From the NCBI GenBank assembly GCA_013695255.1, contig JACDAV010000395.1:1-8325 (forward strand): a DNA stretch of 8,325 nucleotides. Direction: 5' to 3'. Below, one piece after another: positions 1 through 5,797 of this stretch. This DNA comes from Chloroflexota bacterium (GTDB taxonomy: Bacteria > Chloroflexota > Limnocylindria > Limnocylindrales > CSP1-4). Below the pieces are notes generated by a model. That model was not told the origin of the DNA and searched no databases. It saw only the letters and a list, made by a program, of their open reading frames with translations. The translations under genes and the position numbers were made by a program. Within the stretch, counting starts at the first letter, position 1. Every line of letters begins with the position of its first letter.

Positions 1-631
1 GCTCGACGGTGCCCTCGAGGTCTGGGGCGTCGACCTTGCCCAGGCGGCGCGGCTTGCGGTCGCGGCGGAGCTCGGCTCGGACGTGCCGCTGTTCGCCGTC
101 GGCGGGCCGGCGCTGATCGAGGGCCGCGGCGAACGTGTGACGGCGCTGACCGGCGTGCGCGGCACGCCGGTCGGGGTGCTGCTCGTCACGCCGGCGATCG
201 GGGTCCCGACGGCCGAGGTCTTCGCCGCACTCACCGGCGGCGGCGCGGCCGTACCGCCGGCCGCGGGATCGACCCGCCTGTCGTCGGAGCACCTCGCGCA
301 GGAGCTCCGCGGGGGGCTCCGGAGCACGGACCTCGTGGCCCGGGCCGGCGTGCTCGCCGCCGCCAACGACCTGGCCGCCGCGACCGCGGTCGTGCTCCCT
401 GGGCTCGTGCCTTTCCGGCGGGCGCTCATGCGGCGGCTCGCCCGACCGGTCGGCCAGTCGGGCTCGGGTCCCGCGCTCTGGTCGCTCTATCCTTCGCTCG
501 CCGAGGCAGAGGCCGCCGCCGTGGTCGTCCGTGACGCGGTCGCGGCCGGCGAGCTGACCGCCCCGGGCGACGGTCCGCCCTCGGTCATCGCCACCACGAC
601 CATGCCGTCCAGCCAGGAGAGCGTCCCATGA
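1..631 (+). CDS. ispE: IspE, 4-diphosphocytidyl-2-C-methyl-D-erythritol kinase (5'-truncated by window edge)
   Basis: Cytosolic GHMP-family kinase that phosphorylates CDP-methylerythritol with ATP in the non-mevalonate isoprenoid pathway. The reading frame is open from base 2, and 209 codons are visible. The usual length is about 280-310, so the first 80-100 residues, including the glycine-rich ATP loop, lie upstream. Visible family signatures are LGSDVPLFAVGGPALIEGRGE near the start of the fragment (the GSDVPFF..GG.A..EGRGE block of IspE) and the C-terminal GHMP motif SGSGPALWSLYPS at bases about 460-500. The C-terminal tail after that block is Pro/Ala/Gly/Thr-rich and looks disordered. The stop codon overlaps the ridA start (ATGA, 628-631), which implies one transcript and coupled translation. 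Identity rests on motifs seen in the sequence. Another GHMP kinase is unlikely because the EGRGE and GSDVP blocks fit IspE best. Confidence 0.93.
   Translation, partial: LDGALEVWGVDLAQAARLAVAAELGSDVPLFAVGGPALIEGRGERVTALTGVRGTPVGVLLVTPAIGVPTAEVFAALTGGGAAVPPAAGSTRLSSEHLAQELRGGLRSTDLVARAGVLAAANDLAAATAVVLPGLVPFRRALMRRLARPVGQSGSGPALWSLYPSLAEAEAAAVVVRDAVAAGELTAPGDGPPSVIATTTMPSSQESVP
615..620 (+). promoter_or_regulatory. Shine-Dalgarno of ridA
   Basis: AGGAGA lies inside the last codons of ispE and ends seven bases before the ridA ATG at 628. It is the clearest ribosome binding site in the window and fixes the ridA start. Its position inside ispE fits translational coupling. Confidence 0.75.
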
Positions 632-1029
632 CCCGCCACGCCGTCTCGACCTCGGGCGCGCCCGCCGCGATCGGGCCGTACAGCCAGGCCATCGCCTCGG
701 ACGGCTTCGTCTTCTGCTCCGGCCAGCTCGGACTGGACCCCACGTCCGGCGAGCTGGTCGACGGCGTCGAGGCGCAGGCGGACCGGGCCCTCCGGAACCT
801 GTCGGCGGTCCTCGACGCGGCCGGGCTGACGCTGGCCGACGTGGTCAAGACGACGGTCTTCCTCGTCGACATCGACGACTTCGCGGCTGTCAACGCCGTC
901 TACGCCCGCCACGTGACGGACCCGCCGCCGGCCCGCTCGACCTTCGCCGTCGCGGCCTTGCCGAAGGACGCCCGGATCGAGATCGAGGCCGTCGCGCACC
1001 GGCGCACGGCAGAGAGCGGCGGTGGGTGA
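628..1029 (+). CDS. ridA: RidA family enamine/imine deaminase
   Basis: Small (133 aa) RidA/YjgF/YER057c/UK114 protein. Family members form cytosolic trimers that hydrolyse reactive 2-aminoacrylate and related enamines/imines released by PLP enzymes such as threonine dehydratase. Family marks in order: GPYSQA at residues 16-21, FCSGQLGLDP near 29-38, a central NL..VL..AG block, VVKTTVFL at 72-79, PARSTF at 101-106 and the closing IEIEAVA at 117-123. Arg103 and Glu118 correspond to the conserved active-site Arg and Glu of archetypal RidA, and Tyr18 is also present, so an active deaminase of the RidA subgroup is expected. Full length, with a short Gly/Ser/Arg tail. The start is set by the ATGA overlap with ispE and by a good ribosome binding site. 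In Bacillus the homologue yabJ lies in the same ispE-glmU neighbourhood next to purR; no purR is present here. Confidence 0.93.
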   Translation: MTRHAVSTSGAPAAIGPYSQAIASDGFVFCSGQLGLDPTSGELVDGVEAQADRALRNLSAVLDAAGLTLADVVKTTVFLVDIDDFAAVNAVYARHVTDPPPARSTFAVAALPKDARIEIEAVAHRRTAESGGG

Positions 1030-1053
1030 CCGCCCGAATGCCGGCTGTCATCG

Positions 1054-1081
1054 CCCTTGGGGCGGTTTGACACCCCAAGGG
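1054..1081. repeat. Inverted repeat around the glmU -35 box
   Basis: Perfect 9-base arms CCCTTGGGG (1054-1062) and CCCCAAGGG (1073-1081) are separated by 10 bases that contain TTGACA. A second, overlapping pair GGGGCGG (1059-1065) and CCGCCCC (1083-1089) could form an alternative hairpin. No T-tract follows, so a classical intrinsic terminator for ridA is not supported. A repressor operator over the promoter is an inference from position. Confidence 0.55.
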
Positions 1082-1095
1082 GCCGCCCCTACGAT
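1067..1095 (+). promoter_or_regulatory. Predicted sigma70-type promoter upstream of glmU
   Basis: A consensus -35 hexamer TTGACA (1067-1072), a 17-base spacer and TACGAT (1090-1095, four of six consensus bases with the key TA and final T) make the best promoter in the window. Transcription would start near 1101-1103, giving glmU its own promoter separate from ispE-ridA. The -35 sits in the loop of an inverted repeat, which suggests control by a DNA-binding protein. Confidence 0.65.
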
Positions 1096-1110
1096 GCCGC
1101 GACACCACCG

Positions 1111-1200
1111 ATGACATCCGACGCCCCTTCGCCGGACAGCCGCGGCGCCCCGCTCAGCGCGCCGGATCTGTGCCCCCCGCTCCGGCCACCTCCACTGTGA
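1111..1200 (+). CDS. Possible 29-codon upstream ORF ahead of glmU
   Basis: An ATG about nine bases after the predicted transcription start opens a frame of 29 codons that ends in TGA at 1198-1200. The peptide is rich in Pro, Ser and Ala, begins MTSDAPSPDS and ends CPPLRPPPL. Its stop overlaps the in-frame GTG at 1197 that is one of the two possible glmU starts (GTGA). No Shine-Dalgarno precedes it. It could be a leader peptide coupling translation into glmU, with the Pro-rich end slowing ribosomes, or a chance ORF in GC-rich sequence. No function can be assigned from sequence. Confidence 0.25.
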   Translation: MTSDAPSPDSRGAPLSAPDLCPPLRPPPL

Positions 1201-2618
1201 GGCCCCCAAGTCCCGGGTCGCTCCGGCGCCCGGTCGCGATCGTGCTCGCGGCCGGACTCGGCACCCGGATGCGCTCGCGCATGCCGAAGGTGCTCCACCC
1301 TCTGCTCGGGCGGCCGATGCTGGCCTGGGTGCTGGACGCCGCACGCGAGGCGACGGGCGGCCGGCCGCTGGTCGTCTACTCGCCGGCCACCGAGGCAGTC
1401 CGCGAGCATTTCGCGAACGACGCCGACTTTGCGCTCCAGGACGAGCCGCGGGGGACGGGCGATGCCCTCCGGGCGGCGCTCGACAGCCTGCCGGATGACG
1501 TCGAGGAGATCCTCATCCTGTCGGCGGACGTGCCGCTCGTCCAGTCGAGGCTCCTGACCGATCTCCTCGAGCAGCGCCGGCTGGACCATGCGGCGCTGGC
1601 GTTGACGGCCGTGGTCGCCTTCGATCCGCGGAACCTCGGGCGGGTGGTCCGTGGCGAGGCGGGCTCCGTCGAGCGGATCGTCGAGGTGAAGGACGCCACG
1701 GAGGACGAGCTCGAGATCGCCGAGATCAACGCCGGGCTGTACGCCGTCGAGGTGGAGTGGCTGCGATCGAGGATCGGCTCGCTGACTCCCTCCGCCTCGA
1801 CCGGCGAGCTGTACCTCACGGAGCTCGTGACGCTGGCCCGCGCCGACGGCCGGCTCGTCGCAGCGCTCGACATCGACGATGACGGCCGGCTCCTCGGAAT
1901 CAACGACCGGGCGGAGCTGGCCCAGGCCGAGTGGGACCTGCGGACCGAGGTGAACGCCGGGCACATGCGCGCCGGCGTGACGATGCGGGACCCGTCGACG
2001 GTTTACGTGGACGCGACGGTCGAGCTGGCGACGGACGTGACGATCGAGCCGAACGTCATCCTGCGCGGATCGACCCGGGTCGGGGAGGGGACGACGATCG
2101 GCGCCGGCAGCCAGATCGTCGATGCGACGATCGGCCGCGGCTGCCTCGTCTGGGCGAGCGTCGTGGAGTCGTCCGAGGTCGAGGACGGGGCGCGCATCGG
2201 GCCGTTCTCGCATCTTCGACCGGGATCGCATGTCGGCCGGGGCGCGGAGGTCGGCAACTATGCCGAGATCAAGAACAGCCGCCTGGGGGCCGGGGTCAAG
2301 CAGCACCACGTGAGCTACCTCGGCGACGCCGAGCTGGGCGCCGGCACGAACGTCGGCGCCGGCACGATCACCGCCAACTACGACGGGACGCGCAAGCACC
2401 GGACCACGATCGGCGAGCGCGTCTTCCTCGGCGTCGACACGATGCTCCGGGCGCCGGTGACGCTCGGCGACGGCGCCCGGACCGGGGCCGGGGCCGTGGT
2501 CACGCACGACGTCCCGGCCGGGGCGCTCGTGGTGGGCGTGCCGGCCCGGATCCGGCAGCAGGATGCGCCCGACGACCCGGGACCGGCGATCGCCGATGAC
2601 GGCGGACCCGACGGATGA
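1170..2618 (+). CDS. glmU: Bifunctional GlmU (GlcNAc-1-P uridyltransferase / GlcN-1-P acetyltransferase)
   Basis: Cytosolic enzyme for the last two steps to UDP-GlcNAc: C-terminal acetylation of glucosamine-1-phosphate with acetyl-CoA, then N-terminal uridylyl transfer. Numbered from the GTG at 1170 (482 aa), the pyrophosphorylase domain (about 20-250) shows LAAGLGTRMRSRMPK, GTGDA at 95-99, SADVPL with Mg ligand Asp120, VEVKDATEDE, INAGLYAVE and the second Mg ligand Asn245. The left-handed beta-helix (about 270-460) has many hexapeptide repeats, RPG at 350-352, Lys368, HHVSYLGDAE with the acetyltransferase His (379/380) and Tyr383, and NYDG at 403-406. Both active sites therefore look complete. 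Oddities are Asp for the usual His in GTGHA and Ala for Gly in the GDVPL block. The start is uncertain: GTG 1197 (473 aa) is as good as 1170, and neither has a clear ribosome binding site. The stop overlaps the next start (ATGA). Confidence 0.95.
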   Translation: MPPAPATSTVRPPSPGSLRRPVAIVLAAGLGTRMRSRMPKVLHPLLGRPMLAWVLDAAREATGGRPLVVYSPATEAVREHFANDADFALQDEPRGTGDALRAALDSLPDDVEEILILSADVPLVQSRLLTDLLEQRRLDHAALALTAVVAFDPRNLGRVVRGEAGSVERIVEVKDATEDELEIAEINAGLYAVEVEWLRSRIGSLTPSASTGELYLTELVTLARADGRLVAALDIDDDGRLLGINDRAELAQAEWDLRTEVNAGHMRAGVTMRDPSTVYVDATVELATDVTIEPNVILRGSTRVGEGTTIGAGSQIVDATIGRGCLVWASVVESSEVEDGARIGPFSHLRPGSHVGRGAEVGNYAEIKNSRLGAGVKQHHVSYLGDAELGAGTNVGAGTITANYDGTRKHRTTIGERVFLGVDTMLRAPVTLGDGARTGAGAVVTHDVPAGALVVGVPARIRQQDAPDDPGPAIADDGGPDG

Positions 2619-3955
2619 ACCCGCTCGAGCTCCTGATCATCGCCATCCTGATCCTGCTCAACGCCGTGTTCGTGGCGGCCGAGATCGCGCTCGTCACGAT
2701 CCGCCGCACCCGGGTCGAGCAGCTCGTCGACGAGGGACGGCGCGGGGCGGAGCGCGTGCGCCAGCTGACGCTCCAGCCGGGCCGCTTCCTGGCCGTCATC
2801 CAGCTGGGGATCACGTTCATCGGCTTCCTCGCCGCCGCCTATGCCGGCACGAACATCACGGACGGGGTGGCACGCTTCCTGGGCGGCATCCAGCCCATCG
2901 CGACCTACGCGGGCGCGCTGGCGTTGATCGTGGTGACCGCGCTTCTCAGCTTCGTCACGATCATCTTCGGCGAGCTCGTGCCCAAGACCCTCGCCCTCGC
3001 CCACCCGGAACGGTTCGCACTGTCGCTGGCGGGCCTCGTCGATCTGATGGGCCGGGTGCTCCGGCCGATCGTCTGGGCGCTCGAGCGGGTCACGAACGCG
3101 GTCAACCGGCTGCTCGGGGTGCGGGACGTCGACCACAACCAGATCAGCACGGAGGAGCTCAAGCTGCTGATCGAGCGGGGCGGCGAGCAGGGGATCCTCG
3201 AGGCGGAGGAGGAGCAGATGATCCATGCGGTCATCGAGCTCGGCGAGCGTCGCGTCCACGAGGTGATGGTCCCGCGCACGGCCATCGTGGCGCTGCCCGC
3301 GACGGCCACGCTGCCGGACGCGATCGACCGGATCATCGAGCAGGGCCACAGCCGGGTGCCGGTCTACGAGGCGTCGGTCGATGAGGTCGTTGGCATCCTG
3401 TACGCCAAGGACCTGCTGCCGTTCCTGAAGGACCGCACGGACGCCCGGCCGTCGGTGCGCGCGCTGCTCCGGACGCCGGTCTTCGTGCCCGAATCGATGT
3501 CGATCGACGACCTGCTGCACGAGTTCCAGCGTCGCAAGGTGCACATCGCGATCGTGCTCGACGAGTACGGTGGGACGGCCGGCCTGGTCACCATCGAGGA
3601 CCTGCTCGAGGAGATCGTCGGCGAGATCCAGGACGAGTACGACGTCCACGAGGAGGCGATGGTCGTCCGGCTGTCCGACGACGAGGCGCGGGTCGACGGC
3701 CGGGCCGCGGTCGACGACCTGGCCGAGATCTTCGACACGGAGCTCGCGCTCGAGGACGAGGACGAGTACGACACCGTCGGCGGCCTGATCTACCATCGGA
3801 TCGGCGGCGTGCCGAGCCCGGGCGACCAGGTCGACGTCGACGGGCTGCACCTGACGGTCGAGACGACCGACGGCCGGCGGGTCGGCAAGGTGCTCGTGGT
3901 CCGACGCCGCGAAGAGTCCGGCGCCAAGGTCGCCGTCGGGGACGACGACCGCTAG
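2615..3955 (+). CDS. CNNM/CorC-HlyC family membrane protein (DUF21, CBS pair, CorC_HlyC domain)
   Basis: Inner-membrane protein of 446 aa with the standard three-part layout. The DUF21/CNNM transmembrane domain (about 1-190) has helices near 4-26, 59-78, 98-120 and 135-160 and the family motif GELVPKTLAL at 119-128. A pair of CBS domains (about 215-340) includes MVPRTAIVAL, HSRVPVYE and the hallmark DEYGGTAGLVTIEDLLEEIVGEI from 316. The C-terminal CorC_HlyC/transporter-associated domain (about 348-430) includes DTVGGLIYHRIGGVPSPGD. Relatives are called hemolysin-like but are now linked to divalent cation, mainly Mg2+, export, with adenine nucleotides binding the CBS pair. Full length. The ATG overlaps the glmU stop (ATGA), so it is probably cotranscribed with glmU. 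Cation specificity cannot be read from the sequence. Confidence 0.92.
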   Translation: MNPLELLIIAILILLNAVFVAAEIALVTIRRTRVEQLVDEGRRGAERVRQLTLQPGRFLAVIQLGITFIGFLAAAYAGTNITDGVARFLGGIQPIATYAGALALIVVTALLSFVTIIFGELVPKTLALAHPERFALSLAGLVDLMGRVLRPIVWALERVTNAVNRLLGVRDVDHNQISTEELKLLIERGGEQGILEAEEEQMIHAVIELGERRVHEVMVPRTAIVALPATATLPDAIDRIIEQGHSRVPVYEASVDEVVGILYAKDLLPFLKDRTDARPSVRALLRTPVFVPESMSIDDLLHEFQRRKVHIAIVLDEYGGTAGLVTIEDLLEEIVGEIQDEYDVHEEAMVVRLSDDEARVDGRAAVDDLAEIFDTELALEDEDEYDTVGGLIYHRIGGVPSPGDQVDVDGLHLTVETTDGRRVGKVLVVRRREESGAKVAVGDDDR

Positions 3956-3971
3956 TTCCGTCCCTCCAACG

Positions 3972-4499
3972 TCAGACCATCGGTGTGACGGTCACGCCCG
4001 AGGCGCGTGCGACGGCTTCGGCCAGACCGGCGACGTTGTCGACGCGGTCGTCCAGCCAGAACCCGGTCCCGTCGAGCGTTCGGAGGGTGTAAGTGTGGGT
4101 CGTCACTCCCTTGACGTCACCGACCGGCGTGCGGGCGATGTTCTGCACGTGCTTGCCTTCGATGCTCGCGATCCTGTCCCAGGTCAGCGCATGAGTTCCC
4201 CGTGCGTCGACGAACACGACGCCGCGCTCGTGGAGCCTGGCCTCCGTCACCGCTGCCTCGAAGTTCAGCCTTCGCGCCCAGAGAAAGGCCGCCACAGCGC
4301 CAAGAAGCGGTCCGACGATGAGCGCCGGCCACAGGTCCGCAATGAGCGCAACGAACAGGCCCGGGATCAGTCCGACGAAGAGGCCGGCCACGGTCAGCAG
4401 CGCGGTGCGAACCGGGGGCCGGTTCTGGAAACCGGTGAAGCCGCCACTCGGACGGTACGTGCCGAGGTGGCTGCCAAGGTCAGCCGGGTCTGTCGCCAT
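3972..4499 (-). CDS. Unrecognised two-TM membrane protein with PH-like soluble domain
   Basis: 175 aa. A polar N-terminus (1-30) with Gly, Tyr and Phe is followed by two hydrophobic segments (about 31-53 and 58-75) joined by a short Asp/Pro turn, then a soluble part (78-175). The soluble part has alternating short beta-like strands such as GVVFVDARGTHALTWDRIAS and THTYTLRTLDGTGFWLDD, ending in an amphipathic helix, DNVAGLAEAVARASG. This 'colour-by-strand, W-D-x-I, HTYTLR' pattern resembles bacterial PH-like families such as DUF6585, a tentative match from memory. GAGGG-type SD (plus-strand CCCTC at 4506-4510) lies six bases before the ATG. It may be cotranscribed with the prenyl synthase 55 bases upstream or use a weak TATGCT box (plus 4535-4540). 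Hand-counted rows give 60-67% GC against about 73% nearby, a hint of different origin or weaker constraint. Function unknown. Confidence 0.72.
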   Translation of the reverse strand: MATDPADLGSHLGTYRPSGGFTGFQNRPPVRTALLTVAGLFVGLIPGLFVALIADLWPALIVGPLLGAVAAFLWARRLNFEAAVTEARLHERGVVFVDARGTHALTWDRIASIEGKHVQNIARTPVGDVKGVTTHTYTLRTLDGTGFWLDDRVDNVAGLAEAVARASGVTVTPMV

Positions 4500-4554
4500 C
4501 TGCGGCCCTCGTTCAGCGACCTGCTGTCGGCTCGAGCATACGCGGACGCACGGC

Positions 4555-5580
4555 TCAGGCGCTGATGACGCTCAGCATGATCCCCTCGAGGCGCTCGCGC
4601 GCGGCGCCGTCGAGGACGCCAGCGGCGTCGAGCTCGGCGAGCGCCTCGTCGCGGTACCGGCGGGCCTGGTCGCGCGTGTAGTCGCGGGCCCCGACCCGTT
4701 CGAGGATGGTCGCGATCTCGGTCACCTCGGCCTCGGTCGGGTCGTCGCCCCGGTAGAGCTCGCGCAGCCGGCTCCGGTCCTGCGGTCCGGCGTGCTCGAG
4801 CGCGTAGATCATCGGCAGGGTCTTCTTCCGGCGCCGCAGGTCCGTCGGCTCCTTGCCGGTCGCCTGCTCCTGGCCCCAGATGCCGAGCAGGTCGTCGTTG
4901 AGCTGGAACGCCAGCCCGAGCGCCCAGCCGAAGGCCCGGTAGCGGCGGATCACGCTCTCGTCGTCCGTGGCGAGGATGGCCCCCGCCTCGATCGACGCGG
5001 CGATGAGGGCCGCCGTCTTGCGCCCGATCATGTCGAAGTAGAGCTCGACGGAGATGTCGCCGTCCGAGCCGCTGGTGGCGATGTCGATGTACTGACCCTC
5101 GCACAGCGCCACACAGGTCTCGTCGTAGAGCCGCATCAGCCGGAGGACCTTCCCGTCGCTGAAGCCGAGGTCGGTCAAGCGGTGCAGCGCCATGCGGCTC
5201 AGGCTGAACAGCATGTCCCCGGTGTTGATCGCCTGGGGGATCCCGTGGAGCGCCCACACGGTGGGGCGGTGACGACGCTCGCGATCGCCGTCCTCGATAT
5301 CGTCGTGGACGAGGCTGAAGTTGTGCCCCAGCTCGACGGCCGCGGCCCCGGGCAGCGCGGCGCGATGGTCGCCGGCGATCGACGCGTACGCCAGCAGGCC
5401 GAGCAGCGGGCGCATCCGCTTGCCGCTCGCGGCGCCGGAACCGTCGAGCCCGAGGTGGTAGCGAACCATCTCGTAGACGCCCTGCGTGGACGCGTCGCGG
5501 TCGCCGACCAGCCGGAGGATCTCCGCTTCGGTATCGGCGACCAGCTCGTTCAGCTCGAGCGTCGGGGAAGCGTGGACCAT
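4555..5580 (-). CDS. Polyprenyl (probably geranylgeranyl) diphosphate synthase
   Basis: Cytosolic trans-prenyltransferase that adds isopentenyl diphosphate units to an allylic primer. From the ATG at 5580 it has 341 aa, normal for the family. Seen in order: GKRMRP at 53-58 (diphosphate binding), the first Asp-rich motif VHDDIEDGDRERR with DDIED at 93-97, GQYIDIA near 162-168, a conserved Lys near 188 (RKTAAL), and a second motif FQLNDDLLGIWG with Asp229-Asp230 followed by TGKEPTDLRRRKKTLP. The last Asp of the second DDxxD is Gly, as in actinobacterial and encapsulin-associated relatives. Phe at five residues before DDIED, with no insertion in that motif, matches archaeal-type (type I) GGPP synthases, so C20 is the likely product (inference). 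An in-frame ATG at 5724 would add 48 unconserved Arg/Pro-rich residues and is less likely. Possible roles are carotenoids, quinones or membrane lipids. Confidence 0.88.
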   Translation of the reverse strand: MVHASPTLELNELVADTEAEILRLVGDRDASTQGVYEMVRYHLGLDGSGAASGKRMRPLLGLLAYASIAGDHRAALPGAAAVELGHNFSLVHDDIEDGDRERRHRPTVWALHGIPQAINTGDMLFSLSRMALHRLTDLGFSDGKVLRLMRLYDETCVALCEGQYIDIATSGSDGDISVELYFDMIGRKTAALIAASIEAGAILATDDESVIRRYRAFGWALGLAFQLNDDLLGIWGQEQATGKEPTDLRRRKKTLPMIYALEHAGPQDRSRLRELYRGDDPTEAEVTEIATILERVGARDYTRDQARRYRDEALAELDAAGVLDGAARERLEGIMLSVISA

Positions 5581-5586
5581 GCGTTG

Positions 5587-5592
5587 AGTGTA
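5587..5592 (-). promoter_or_regulatory. -10-like box TACACT, six bases before the prenyl synthase ATG
   Basis: On the minus strand TACACT is followed by six bases and then the ATG at 5580. With normal -10 to start spacing, transcription would begin on or next to the A of the ATG, giving a leaderless mRNA. No Shine-Dalgarno is present and no good -35 is found at 16-19 bases. Confidence 0.5.
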
Positions 5593-5613
5593 GCGTGACA
5601 CCGGCAAACGTGC

Positions 5614-5639
5614 GCTGCGCAAGTAGCCTGTTGCGCTGC
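5614..5639. repeat. Imperfect dyad in the divergent intergenic region
   Basis: Arms GCTGCGCAA (5614-5622) and TTGCGCTGC (5631-5639) pair at eight of nine positions around an 8-base spacer. TGCGCTGC also recurs as a direct repeat at 5611-5618 and 5632-5639, 21 bases apart. The dyad lies about 20-50 bases upstream of the -10-like box of the prenyl synthase, where a regulator could act. Confidence 0.4.
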
Positions 5640-5653
5640 CGCCCGGTGAGATC

Positions 5654-5687
5654 GGCGCCGGCACGGGGGACGCGACCGGCCGGCGCC
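5654..5687. repeat. Perfect 9-bp GC inverted repeat upstream of recO
   Basis: GGCGCCGGC (5654-5662) and GCCGGCGCC (5679-5687) flank 16 bases. All nine pairs match, but in GC-rich DNA such repeats arise by chance more often. No T-tract follows, so it is not a standard terminator. Confidence 0.4.
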
Positions 5688-5733
5688 TGTCTGTGGTTTC
5701 GTTGCCCGCGACCTGTTGGATCACCCAGCAGAC

Positions 5734-5773
5734 GACGGGCAGGCGGCGGGAGCCGACGGCAGGCGCGGGAGCC
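5734..5773. repeat. Tandem near-repeat of about 20 bp before recO
   Basis: Two consecutive units begin GACGG and end GGGAGCC: 5734-5754 (21 bases) and 5755-5773 (19 bases). They differ by one- or two-base indels in G/C runs, and a third GACGGC begins at 5774. The array ends ten bases before the recO -10-like motif. It is either slippage-generated or a pair of protein sites. Confidence 0.5.
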
Positions 5774-5782
5774 GACGGCGGG

Positions 5783-5791
5783 TGGTACCGT
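5783..5791 (+). promoter_or_regulatory. Extended -10-like motif six bases before the recO GTG
   Basis: TGGTACCGT fits the extended -10 pattern TGnTAnnnT. Its last T is followed by six bases and the GTG at 5798, so the transcript would start at or beside the start codon (leaderless). No Shine-Dalgarno or clear -35 is seen. Confidence 0.5.
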
Positions 5792-5797
5792 CGAGCC

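Noticed and set aside
5581..5724. 48-residue N-terminal extension of the prenyl synthase from an ATG at 5724
   Set aside because: The extension is Arg/Pro/Ser-rich and unlike family N-termini. It would cover the divergent promoter region, and the ATG at 5580 gives the standard length and follows a -10-like box.
5693..5797. Earlier in-frame ATG for recO
   Set aside because: RecO proteins normally begin a few residues before the TDAIVL block. The extra 35 residues are low-complexity and would overlap the tandem repeat and -10-like motif.
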